A program made the translations under genes and the position numbers. DNA of 64,000 nt from Chromera velia. Taxonomy: Eukaryota; Sar; Chromeraceae. Positions 34,617 through 46,168 of this stretch are shown here, in pieces. Position 1 is the stretch's first letter. The number at the start of each line of letters is the position of its first letter. Location: NCBI GenBank assembly GCA_018398765.1, contig JAHBMJ010005310.1, positions 1-64,000 of the forward strand, read 5' to 3'. A model generated the notes under the pieces. It had not been told where the DNA came from. It ran no database searches and saw only the letters and a program-made list of their open reading frames with translations.

Positions 34617-36676
34617 ATGGGTGAGAAATTTGACAACAGCCAGGATCCTTTCATCCCAACGAAGGATCCCAGGGTTCCTATCGCCCCCGTCCTTCCTCCA
34701 CCTCCTCCTTTCATCCCAACCCCCGGGGGCCAGTTGGTGTGGAACCCCGCCTTCGCTCCCCAGGTGTATCCTCCTCCGTTCCAGACACCCAACGGGCCCC
34801 TGGCACACCCGCTAGCGGCCGCCGTTGCTAACATGGTGAAGCAGGAACTTGAGACTGAGGACTACGATGACGTTGAGCTCCACCCTCTCGAGATGAGACC
34901 CCCTCCTGAGGGTATGAAGATCCAGCGTGCAGTCCCCAAGTACAAGAAGATGTTCGTGTCAACGAAACGGTCCAAGATGTACGAAGATGCAATGGAGAGA
35001 TCCAAACTCGACGACCTCTGGAGAGCTCCGTGCGAACAGAACCTCCGTGCTCTCGAGGGAGCCAAAGACAAGATCCTGTCTTTCTTCCCCGAAAGAAACT
35101 ACATCGCTCCGAGGATGACGTGCCGCACGATGCGAGATATGATCGACAAAAACCCGAACTTCAATCCCGAATTTCCGACCAATGAGACCTTCATTCCCGG
35201 ATTCCTCCAATACGCCACGCCCGAAATCCTCAAGTGGCTCTCCAGTGATCGAGTTCTCTGCCCCCCCGAGAGGTTTGTGTACATCGCAGGGTATCTGGGT
35301 AATCCAAACCTTCTGAAGGCTCAGGAGGAGGACGAAGATGAGGACATGATACCCAACGCATTCGAAGGTGAGGGGGAGGAGGGCGCTTCTGCCAAGGTTG
35401 CGCCTGCTCACAAGCGCCACGAACTTCCCGAGAGTGCAGATGAGTTCGACATCGACCTGGAGGCTGACGTCAAGGAACTTCCCATGAACGTGCAAAGGGT
35501 CGGTCGGTCGGTAAATGATTTTTGTCCTTTCTCGGCGTAGCTGTCTTGGACACCATCAATTCAAAGAGTCATTGCCTCAGGAAATCTGTCTGCACTGAGA
35601 AGAAAATGAAAGGGCGAATGTGAAGCAAAATCGATCGATCACCATCCAGAAAGAGAAAAATGTCGACGGGTCGGTCGGTTCTTCAAGAAGGAAGACGCCA
35701 TCACTGGCCATGTATTGCATCCCTTTTTTTGTGTGTCAGGGGTCAGCCTCATTTGTCCTGTTCAACGTCAGGACCTGGGTGTGTGCGTGTGCGTGCTCGC
35801 TGTAGTGTTGCGTGAGTTGAATGCTTCATCCTTCTTTCCTGGCTGTGGCTTGCCTTCAGATCCGGCGGCTGACGAACCTCATCTCTTTCTGCAAAGGCGC
35901 CATCTCGGGAGAACAAGCTGAACTCCTCAAGAAGTCAGTAAGTCAGAAGGAGTCGAAAGAGACGAGATTTGCTTTTCTCTTTGAATTTTCCGTTTTGATT
36001 CACTTAAGTGTCTGGTTCGGTGGTTCACTTCTTCATCTCTTGATTTTGATCTCCTCACTTTCCCTCTTCTCTTTTCTGTTCGGTTCTGTTCTTCTCACCT
36101 CTCCAAAGATCGTATGAACGAGTGAAGCTTCGAGAGAATGAAGAGACAGAGGGGCTCCCCGCCCTGTTCCTGTGCCTTCCGCACATGTCCCCTCTGCCTT
36201 CCACATCTTCTCCAGAGAAGCCCAAACAAACACGGACACACTCACTCCCATCCTCTCTGTATGAATACTTGTCACGCTAGCTCCCCCCCCGTCTGCAGAG
36301 ACCTCCAACGTTTGCCCAGGGAGATCTGCCGGAACGGGCATTTATTTTCATGCGAATATATTTATGTATTTAATTCTTTTATATGAAAATAAATGCAGAT
36401 ACCTCCCACGTCTGCCCAGGGAGATCTGCCGGAACGAAATTATGGAGGCCCTTGGGGTGAAGGCTCTGGAGGCGCAGGCAAGTGTGGAGATCCTGAAGCT
36501 TCTCATTGCGCACGGGTGGGAGGGGATTCGGAAGAGACACCTCCCTCTGCTCTCCAAGACAGCCAGGGTCCGTCCGTATGTCTCTCTGTTTGTCTGTCTG
36601 TCCGTCCGTATGTCTCTCTCTCCGTTTGTCTGTCCGTCCGTCCGTATGTCTCTCTCTCTGTCTGTCCGTCCGTCCG

Positions 36677-36713
<37 letters not shown>

Positions 36714-39700
36714 CTGTCTGTCTGTCTGTCTGTTTGTTTGTCTTTGTTCTTTCTTTCTTTTTGTCTGTTGTGTTCATGAAGAAAAGGAGGGAGAAGAAGA
36801 AACATATAGTCTGCTTTGTCTGAAGAAGAGAAAGGCTGACCGACACAGGCTCTCTGCGTGAGTGAGAAGAAAGCATGGATGCATCAAATCAAAAGTCTGC
36901 CTTCTGCCTCCTGGCTACTCTTCTTTTCTCTTCTCGGCTGCCGGTCCGCTTGCAATCATTTGTCTGATGGTCTGTCTTTCGCTCTGTCGGTCGCTCGGTC
37001 TGTCCACCTGTTTTAGTTAGTGCCCGCCTGACTTGTTGCCTGCCTGCTTTGGCAGTCTGTAGGTCGAAAGGATCCTTTTTGATTTTTTTGGTAAGGGATG
37101 CGTACGCGAATCTTCTGATTCCCAGCCGTGCAAATCAAGCAAGACAATTGGTATGTTTCTTTCTTTCTTTGTTGATACTTGTGATGCGAATGAGCGGGCA
37201 TCCGTCTGCCTGTCTGTCTGTCTGTCTGCTTATCTGTCTGCACATGCAGAACGACATCGGGTTGCGGTTTACCCAGTGGAGCGACGCGAAGCTGCTGGAG
37301 GAGATCAGAAGCCCCGACGGAGGCAGAATCCATCCCCGAACTACGAAGGCGATGTTCTTCGCACTCCGCGGCGACATCGAGGCGATCATACGAAGCGGGT
37401 GGGTGGGGGGAAGCGGCTTTTTGACTGTTGGCTCATTTGAACGTCCGTATGCCTGTTTGCCTGCTTTCCTGTCTGTCTGAGAGGAAAAGAAGAAGCGAAG
37501 GAACAACCAATGGATGAATCGTGTAGTCCCCCCTCGTGTCCGTCGGTCTCCGTCTCTGTGCCTCTTCCAATTAGAGGTGCGTGTGTCTCTTTTTCTCTTT
37601 AAGTGTGTTTGTGTCCAATTACCTTGGGTGCGTCTGAAGCCATGCAATCTTGATCTTGATCGCCTATGTTCGTGTGTGTAAGGGGGGCAGGTTCGAGGAG
37701 GCTGCGAACGACCCGACGATCTGTCTGCTGATCTCTGAGGCGTTCCTGGTCTCTAACTTCGACATGCTCGCTATCGAGTTCATCAAGTTAGTGCAATAGA
37801 TAGAGGGAAGCGTAGACCTCGAGGCTTGGATGAGATATGGAGAGGGAGGGGGGGGGATAAGTTGATGAAAGATGGCATGAACAGATGCCTCTATAAGCAG
37901 ACAGGCAGGCAGAAGAGAGAGAGGCAGGAAAAGTCCGGGGAAAAAAGCGTGCCGATGTATCGATTTGCTTTTCTTTTTTGTTTGTGACAGACAGATTCTT
38001 TCTTTCTGTTGAAGATCCTCGAATGAAGTGAGGGTGGAACGGAGGAAAGTAAGAAAAGTAACAAGGGAACCCAAGCGTACTTCTTGGACAGGGACCATGT
38101 GTGTGAGTATCTGCTTTTGTTTGACTGACAGTCTCAGAGTGGCTTTCGTTTCCTGCTTTCTTGCTGCCTGCCTGTCTACTTGCAGGTCCGAGGAAGGCAA
38201 AGCTTTTCGTCGCCAGGGTGGGGCAACGTACATGCAGACGATGCAGGAGCAGTGCCACAGTTTGATGCAGTGCGCTGTGCGGATGGGCAAGATGAACTTC
38301 CTGACCTGGATGCGCGGACAGTGAGTCAGCAAAAAAAAATCGCTGGCTGATTGGTTTGTGTCTCTTGAAAGGAGAATTTGAAACAGATGCTTCTTCGAAC
38401 TTTTTCTTTCTCCATGATTCTGAATCCATCTGAGAGGAACACTTTTCTTCCGTTTTTTGGGGCCTTCTTCTGAAGTAATTCAAAACCCTGTCTGCCTGGC
38501 TTTTTCTTCCTATCTGCTTGCCTGGTGAAGACACTAGGTGAAGCTGCCTGCCCGGGTTTCGGAATGACGTAGCGAGAGGCACTGGCGCTCGACTCTCTTC
38601 ACTTTGTGATGCTCTGAATCAAACCGGAAGCGCATTGAATTTTCGTGTCAGATGTTGCTGCATTGATTTTTCTGTTCGGCGTTGGCGATTTCTCCTGAAC
38701 GTGCCCCCCTCTTTTCTCCTCTCTCTCTGCAGGAAGGCTTACAGTCAAATGGGCCACGCACCTCCTTTTCCGTCAGTCAGTGATTGCCCTCTTTTGTTTT
38801 TTTTCTTCCTCGATGTTCTTAATTTTTTTTGCTTTGGGTTTGGTGTAATTTGCACACTTGCGTTGTTTCGTGATCTCTCCTCTTCACTTCTTCTGTTCTG
38901 GTTCTCCCTTCTTTTCGTCTCTTCAGGCCCCTATGAATTTTTTCTTGTTGAGGGGCGGGCAGCGGGTCATCTGGAGCGGACAGCGACACGGAAAAGGAAG
39001 CGCATATTGCAGAAAGAGAGAGACAGAGATCGATCAGCAAAGAGAAAAAAAGCTCAAGAAAAGGAAGGGGGGGGCATGCCAGAAAAGAAAGATTTCAGAC
39101 TGGTTGGGGTTGAGGAGGGGGGCCCAAATTTAAAGAGTGCAAAACGGAAGGGACGAGAAGCGAAACTGACCCCAGACAGAAAGAAAACCGAAGGGAAGAA
39201 AATGTCTCGAGGCCGCGGGAGAATCCACCTCTCGAGGACGTGTGGAAGGAAGGCTGCATGGCCTTTCTCTTCCTCCGTCTCTGATCTTCTTTGACCTTTT
39301 CTCCGTTCCTTCCTCTGCTCTGTTCTCTTCTGCGTGTTTGTGTGCAGGTGGTGCAGGGAGTTCGTGAAGACTGCAATCACCGCGAAGAATGCAGACATGC
39401 TTCGGTGAGTGCACGAGACCTGCTCGCCCAGTCTGTCTTTCATTTTCATCAAACAAAACAAAACAGGGGATGGGATGAACGGTGGCCGGGAAGGGAAGGG
39501 AAGGGAAATTCACGCGGAAGAGCCGAGCCGAGCGCTGTGGTCGACAGACAGAAGTGACTCCGTTGATTTCCTTTTCTTGTCTGTTCGTCTCTCTGTCTGT
39601 CCCTGACCGATCCTTTTCTCTTCATTCACCACCTGAACCGTCTCCTCGTCCCCTCTCTGTGTGTCTCCACAGACCTCTCTGAACCTTCAGGTTTTCCCAT

Positions 39701-40315
39701 TCTCTCCGTGTGTGCGTGTGCGTTTGTGTGCGAACGTACGATTGGATCCGGTCACTTCAGGTTTGCGTGTGGAGGGACGGAGGCGACCGAGAACCCACCT
39801 ACGTTCTGCAAGTTCGAGATGAGGGTCCTTGCAGCGAAGGTCAGTCAGTCAGTCAGTGTTGGATTGTGCACAGAACCCGCGACTCCCTCGATCGATGCGG
39901 GGAGGTCTCTCTGTAATGAAGCGGATAGAGAGAGAAGCGTGCAGACGGCTGTCGAGGGTGTGTTTGCGGATCTGAAGTCTCCGAAGAGGAACAATTCATT
40001 CAAAGGCCCGTCTGACGATTTCATTATGCAGGGGCTCAACAAAGAGACTTGGCAGACGCTACTCTACACGAATTAACATATGCATGTATGGGTGGATGGG
40101 TGCATGCAGGTGGGGGACGTGCCCTGTCTGGAGTGGTTGAGGGACCGCACGGGCAGCATGGACAAATGGGACGCCACCGTCTGCAAGACCGCTGTCGAGA
40201 ATGAATCCTGGGCCGCTCTCAAATGGCTGCGCACTCAGGTTGGTTGGTCATTTTGGGTCGGTCCGTCTGTTTTGGGTGTCGGGGGGTTGTGGCCCTCTCA
40301 TTGTTCCCCTGTTTG

Positions 40316-40347
<32 letters not shown>

Positions 40348-43343
40348 CTGCGCCGTTTTCATTTTTTCTAGAGACATGATAGCAGTCGTAGGCGGGACAT
40401 TGAAAGGGATTTTGGGGGGGCGATCGGTTCTTTTAGTACAGTTTTCAAGTCTGTGCAGCTCTACTCCTTACGTTGCTTCTCCTTTCCTCTCCTGTCCTGT
40501 CCTTCTCTCAGCAGTTCATCTCTCAGTCTGTCTTTTTGGAGAAAGTAGGAAGAGACGCAAACGCACACAGGGTCACTCTCTCATCTCATGTCCATAAGAA
40601 GAAAGTCCGGCCCAATCAATCTTGTTTGACTGTCGTTGTCTTTCTTTTTACTGTTCCTCTTCTGCAGACGCCCCCGGCCCCCTGGAAGATCGCCTGGTCC
40701 CTCTCTCACGACCCGATCCCCCAGAGAGAGTACGACACGGAAGTCATCAAGGTTGCCACTCGATGGCAGGACGCACACCCGCCCCCTCCCCCGTACCCTC
40801 TACACAGTGTGAGTGCGTCAGTCAGTCAGTCAGTCAGCCAGTCGGTCTTTCAGGTAGCGTCCTTTGAATTTGTCCCTTTGCCTAGTGTCTTTGTTACTCC
40901 GTCAGACTGTGTGTCTTTGTGTGTTCGTAGAGACTGCTTTCGTCTTCTCTGCATTCCTAACTTTCCTGCCCGCCTATCTTGCTTGTGATGATCTTCGTAT
41001 GTTCCCCCTTCCCTCCTTCCTGCTGCTTGCAGTACCTCTCCAAACACATCATCGAGAACATTACCTCGAGGAACTCTCTCTTCGCATGCCGGTGGGTGGG
41101 TCTCGATCGATCCTCGTCTGCTTGCATGGGTAGGGTTGCGAGGGGCAGGTAGACAGACAGACGGTGCGCTTCCTCCATTCCCCCCCACACACTGTGTGTG
41201 TGACAGAGTGCTTGTGTGTGCGCGCTCGTGTCTGAAACCTTTCACCTGTTCCATGCATGTTCCTTGAAGAAAGAAGAGAGAGAATAAACGAAGGAAGGAA
41301 GAGTCTTGCTGATCGAGGGACTCTTCCCCTGCAGGGGCTGGAGGGAGGCGTACACACACACACACACACAGCCACTCCCTCCCTCCCTTTCACCTGCATG
41401 TATGGGCCTGCCTTGCGCTCTCTCTCATCATAGAATAGATAGACCCTTGCTTGCGTCACGTTGTCCCTTTTCTTTCTTTCTTCTGAAATTCATCTGTGCT
41501 TCTTGTATTTTCTCTGCAGACGTGCCCTGGACAGTCGCAATTGGATATTCTTCACCTGGCTCGTCAATGTCAGTCAGTCAGCCAGTCATTCAGTCATTTC
41601 ATCAAATGGTGCACTCCTGTAGCGAGCCAGCCACATGGATGCATCCATCATGAATTCGGTTCTTCTACATTTTTCCTTTCTCTTTTATGCTGGTCTCTCC
41701 GTTCCCCTCTTTTTTTGGTTCCTCGCCACACACATGAGTGACCCAGTCACAACCCTCCTCTCCGTTCGTGTCGCCCTGCCACACACGTTCATGCACTCTG
41801 CCTGTCTCTCTCTTGATGGATCTATGTGCAGCTGGGCGGTTCCACCATGGGGGACCTCTGCAAGTCCAAACTGACCTCCTCCATGATCGACACCATCGGT
41901 CTGTCTGTCCATCCGTTGTTTTTGTCTCCCTGCCTGTGCGTGCCTGTTGCATAGTGGGGGAATAAGAATGAGTGTGTCAATCATCCTTCTTTTGCGCAAG
42001 TGAAAGGGAGCAGCGGGCACACGTGATTTGAAGCAAGCAAATGCATGCTTGCTTGCATCCCGAGTCGCTTAGCCTTCTCTTCTTCGTCCTGCTCCACCTT
42101 CTGCGTGACTTTTGATGTCTCTTGGTTGGCTGGCTTGCTGGCTCGGGGAGTTTATTTTGTTTCGTTCTCTTATTTTCTGTTTATCTCCCCTCTTTCCTTC
42201 TTTCTCTCGCGTCAGGACCGTGCGCAGAGTTGAAGAGAAGCGCTGTCGGCATGCTCATCTGAATCCCGCCCTTCTGCAATGTTCTTTCTGTGCTGTATTG
42301 TGCGGCCTGCCTGACTGATTGATTGTTGGCTTCACTCGGTGTGTGCAGTCCAGAACTGGATCAACGTCCTCTACGAGAAGGTCAGGGAGGGGGGGGAAAC
42401 TGAGAGGGGAGGGGAGACTGCGTGAGATGATGGAGATAGCTGGGGGAAGGGACTGGAGTAGGGGGGGTGAAAAGAAAGCAGGCTCACGTATCCTTGAATG
42501 TATGTTAGCAGGGAGAAATCTGAATGGTCGAGGCCTCCCTCCTTTTTTTTTCCTGTTCTTCGTTCTGGCTTGGTGTCAGCCTCTGTGTCTACAAACAAAC
42601 GACGAGTCGATCTTCCTCTGCCCCTCCTTACTTACCCTTTTTTTGTTTGTCAGCTTTTGAATTTAGTTGTTTCCGCCCTTTCCTTCCGTGTGCCCTTCCT
42701 CCTTGACTGACTGACTGCCTGACTGCAGGCCAGCACGAACAGCGTGGAGCTTCTGACGAGGGCGTTTGAGTGTGGACAGGCGGACAAGGTTCTGGGTGAA
42801 ATCTACCGTGAGATGAAGGGGCTGGTGGATTGCCTCATTTGGGTCAAGAGAGGGGCTCTCCAGGTCAGTCAGTCTGTCGGCATGTATGTATGTGTGTCCC
42901 TCTGTCTATCTGCATGTCCATCTGTGTGTGCGTCTCTGTTCGAACCTCCTATCTCTCTCTTTGGAACTCCAGTCGATGAGCAGAGCTGGTGTTTGTTTTT
43001 TTTGCTTTTATTTTTTCTCTCAAAATCGCCTCATATATTCACAGTCTGTGAAGGTCCCCAAAGGAGCACCTCTGCTTCTTTCTGTCGGTTGGCCCTAGCT
43101 CTGTGCTGCTCCTCTTCCAATTGAGAAAAGGGTGCCTGCAAGATAAGAGAGATGCATACCCCCATGGATGCAGATTCCGATCCAGAAGGAACACCTGAAG
43201 TTCCTCGGCAGACTGGCAGACGCCCTCGAGGAGGCTGGTGTAGAGGGGGCATCGTTCACCCACATCTCCCTGAAGGGAATTGAAGACGTTAGTCGTCGGC
43301 GTGAGGGAATGTGTGTGAGTGAGTGAGTCTCTCCTTCTCATTC

Positions 43344-43392
<49 letters not shown>

Positions 43393-43671
43393 TGTGTGCT
43401 GGATGGTTGAGGATCATATTTTTCTCTCTATGGCTACTCTGCCTCCCGCACGCAAAACTCTCCTTCTCTCTGGATGCCTGCAACAATTGATCGAAACAGA
43501 GCAGGAAGATATCTCAACAAAAAGGCATGGATGTGATGTTCGAAGCAAGCCCTCCATGTTCTATCCGTTCTCCCTCTGATGCCTTCCTTGCCTGGCTGCT
43601 GGATGGATGGATGGACCTCTTCCTACCTCCCTCCCTCCCTCCCTCCCTCACTGCAGATTCCCAAGAAGTGA
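34617..43671 (+). CDS. Large protein with degenerate ankyrin-like WLR motifs, function unknown
   Basis: 18 exons with consistent phases, about 806 aa: 34617-35498 (or to 35510), 35860-35933, 36399-36567, 37250-37398, 37691-37786, 38186-38320, 38733-38771, 39348-39404, 39761-39839, 40110-40238, 40668-40808, 41033-41091, 41520-41568, 41832-41898, 42349-42380, 42729-42863, 43174-43287, 43657-43671. The N-terminus is proline-rich (PVLPPPPPFIPTPGG), followed by an acidic patch. Motifs such as TPEILKWLSSDRV, VPCLEWLRDRTGSMDKWD, AALKWLRTQ and RNWIFFTWLVN resemble the loose ankyrin-like repeats of algae and large DNA viruses, suggesting a protein-binding scaffold. No catalytic domain, signal peptide or membrane helix is seen. 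The last exon encodes only IPKK and the stop, so the 3' end is tentative. Function is not recognised. Confidence 0.72.
36292..36437 (+). repeat. Tandem copy of the exon 3 start with its splice acceptor
   Basis: About 40 bp covering the 3' splice site and start of exon 3 (36393-36437, ...GCAG then CTCCCACGTCTGCCC) is duplicated 98 bp upstream (36294-36338). Between the copies sits a hairpin, GCATTTATTTTCAT and its complement. Entering at the upstream acceptor keeps the frame but meets a stop at about 36386. Confidence 0.75.
43345..43399 (+). repeat. Compound (CT)n(GT)n microsatellite in the last intron of the WLR gene
   Basis: CT then GT dinucleotides on the sense strand inside intron 17 (43288-43656). 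Confidence 0.95.
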
Positions 43672-45291
43672 GTGAGTGAGGGAGCTGGTGCATCGACCTG
43701 GACGGATGGATGGACTGCTTGCATGGATGGGGCCGGGGAGATTGAAGGGGCCCAAGGGGAGGGGTGCGGTGATGGGTGGTTGGTTGGTTGGCGTAAGGGA
43801 CGAGCGATGCGCTCTCGTGGGTGTGTGTGTGTGTCGGTTGGTTGATGGAATGAATGCCAGAAGATGCATGACCGATCGAGAAGCAGGGGGGGGAGCTGTG
43901 TGCATGGTTTCAACATTTCTTGACGGCACTGCAGCCTGCCTCTAACTGATCGCTGGATCGAACGATGAAGGGTCGGCGGATTGAGGAGGTAAGGGAATTC
44001 CTAGCTCGATCCTTCGATGTCCATGCAGCGAGCTGGGTGGATGTATGGATCGTCATTTCCTGAATTCCAGCAGAAGTCCCAAAGGAGGGCATGTGCAGGA
44101 AGTACTTCCAAAAGAAAGAAACGAGAGGTGGCGCTGTACTTCATTCTCAGAGAAAGAAGATCGAGGGACCTCATTCCAAAAGATGGATGCGGTCTTTTCC
44201 TGCCCCTGTATTCAACACTGCATTGCACACATTCATGCATGGATAGTTCACCGAATGATTAGCTTTTTAGACAAGCTCAATCGGGCAGAGGTCACACAAA
44301 CAATCTTAAAAACTTGAATGCTGCCCCTCTATATGTCTTACGACTCGCCTTAATAAAATTTTTACGATCTTGTATATATAAACAAAAGTGAATGAAAGAT
44401 ATATTTCATTGAAGCTACAACTAGAATTAGACGCGTTAGTATAGTCGCTATTGGATATTAAACATTTTTATACACATAAAATTATTAATTTGTAGTAAAT
44501 TCTTCAATATACTTCAGTAACTTCAATTAATATTTAAATTTTAAAGTTCAAGTTAGTTTTTAACTAAGTCTAAAAATAAACTGTTTATACGTTAAATTAA
44601 CTGTTTTTATAGGGTGTTCATTGTCTACATGTTGCCCAGAGTGTTCCAGAATGTTGCTTGAAGAACAACAATTGTTGTTTCATTAATAATTATAGAAAAA
44701 AAGAATATTAACAGTGCATCATACTGTGCATGTTTCTAGGCATGTTTGTTTTGAAATTTGATTTTTTTCTCTTTTATTCTTTTAAAAATCGAGTGCACAT
44801 GCATGCAGCCTAGGTGAAGATCCGAGTCGAACTCAGAATTCATTGAATTTAATTGAAGTGTGGATCTACTGTGCGATTGTCTGATCATTGTCACTGGCAT
44901 ATACATGCACCTGGACATGCACTGTCAAAGTCTAGCTGTCATGCAGTGCAACATCATACAAGATGCAAACATGAATGGATCGGCCTAGGAATCGGCCAGG
45001 ATCGCTCAGACTGTATGCGTGGCACCCAGGGGACGTAGCAACTGGCTCACCCTCAGGCTGGCAGTAATGGTCCCACTTGACTAGGCAATTGATCATGCAG
45101 GCCAGGCGAAAAGACAAAAGTTTGAACAAGCTGCCACTACACCAGTCAGTACAGCCTCATGCGGCATATGTATGCACAAAACACGCAAAAGAGAGATCCG
45201 GCCGGCAGACTTCTTTCTTTTCCCGCCCTCTCCTCGCTCTGTTGTTCACAGTTGTTACCTCACCTGATCCCTCTGGTTGAATTCATTCCCC
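43672..45291. other. Intergenic, partly AT-rich
   Basis: Presumed 3' UTR of the WLR gene, then very AT-rich DNA at 44300-44800. No gene recognised before the gap. Confidence 0.5.
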
Positions 45292-46168
45292 NNNNNNNNN
45301 NNNNNNNNNNNNNNNNNNNNNNNNNNNNNNNNNNNNNNNNNNNNNNNNNNNNNNNNNNNNNNNNNNNNNNNNNNNNNNNNNNNNNNNNNNNNNNNNNNNN
45401 NNNNNNNNNNNNNNNNNNNNNNNNNNNNNNNNNNNNNNNNNNNNNNNNNNNNNNNNNNNNNNNNNNNNNNNNNNNNNNNNNNNNNNNNNNNNNNNNNNNN
45501 NNNNNNNNNNNNNNNNNNNNNNNNNNNNNNNNNNNNNNNNNNNNNNNNNNNNNNNNNNNNNNNNNNNNNNNNNNNNNNNNNNNNNNNNNNNNNNNNNNNN
45601 NNNNNNNNNNNNNNNNNNNNNNNNNNNNNNNNNNNNNNNNNNNNNNNNNNNNNNNNNNNNNNNNNNNNNNNNNNNNNNNNNNNNNNNNNNNNNNNNNNNN
45701 NNNNNNNNNNNNNNNNNNNNNNNNNNNNNNNNNNNNNNNNNNNNNNNNNNNNNNNNNNNNNNNNNNNNNNNNNNNNNNNNNNNNNNNNNNNNNNNNNNNN
45801 NNNNNNNNNNNNNNNNNNNNNNNNNNNNNNNNNNNNNNNNNNNNNNNNNNNNNNNNNNNNNNNNNNNNNNNNNNNNNNNNNNNNNNNNNNNNNNNNNNNN
45901 NNNNNNNNNNNNNNNNNNNNNNNNNNNNNNNNNNNNNNNNNNNNNNNNNNNNNNNNNNNNNNNNNNNNNNNNNNNNNNNNNNNNNNNNNNNNNNNNNNNN
46001 NNNNNNNNNNNNNNNNNNNNNNNNNNNNNNNNNNNNNNNNNNNNNNNNNNNNNNNNNNNNNNNNNNNNNNNNNNNNNNNNNNNNNNNNNNNNNNNNNNNN
46101 NNNNNNNNNNNNNNNNNNNNNNNNNNNNNNNNNNNNNNNNNNNNNNNNNNNNNNNNNNNNNNNNNNNN
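45292..46168. other. Assembly gap (877 N)
   Basis: A run of unknown bases. Similar CATTCCCC sequence lies on both edges, so the gap probably spans a homopolymer-rich stretch. It hides the 3' end of the Pch2/TRIP13 gene. Confidence 1.

Noticed and set aside
40030-40076. Possible extra exon of the WLR gene encoding GLNKETWQTLLYTN and a stop
   Set aside because: An acceptor and in-phase frame exist, but the next exon (40110) joins exon 9 in phase and continues the WLR pattern, so this is more likely intronic chance.
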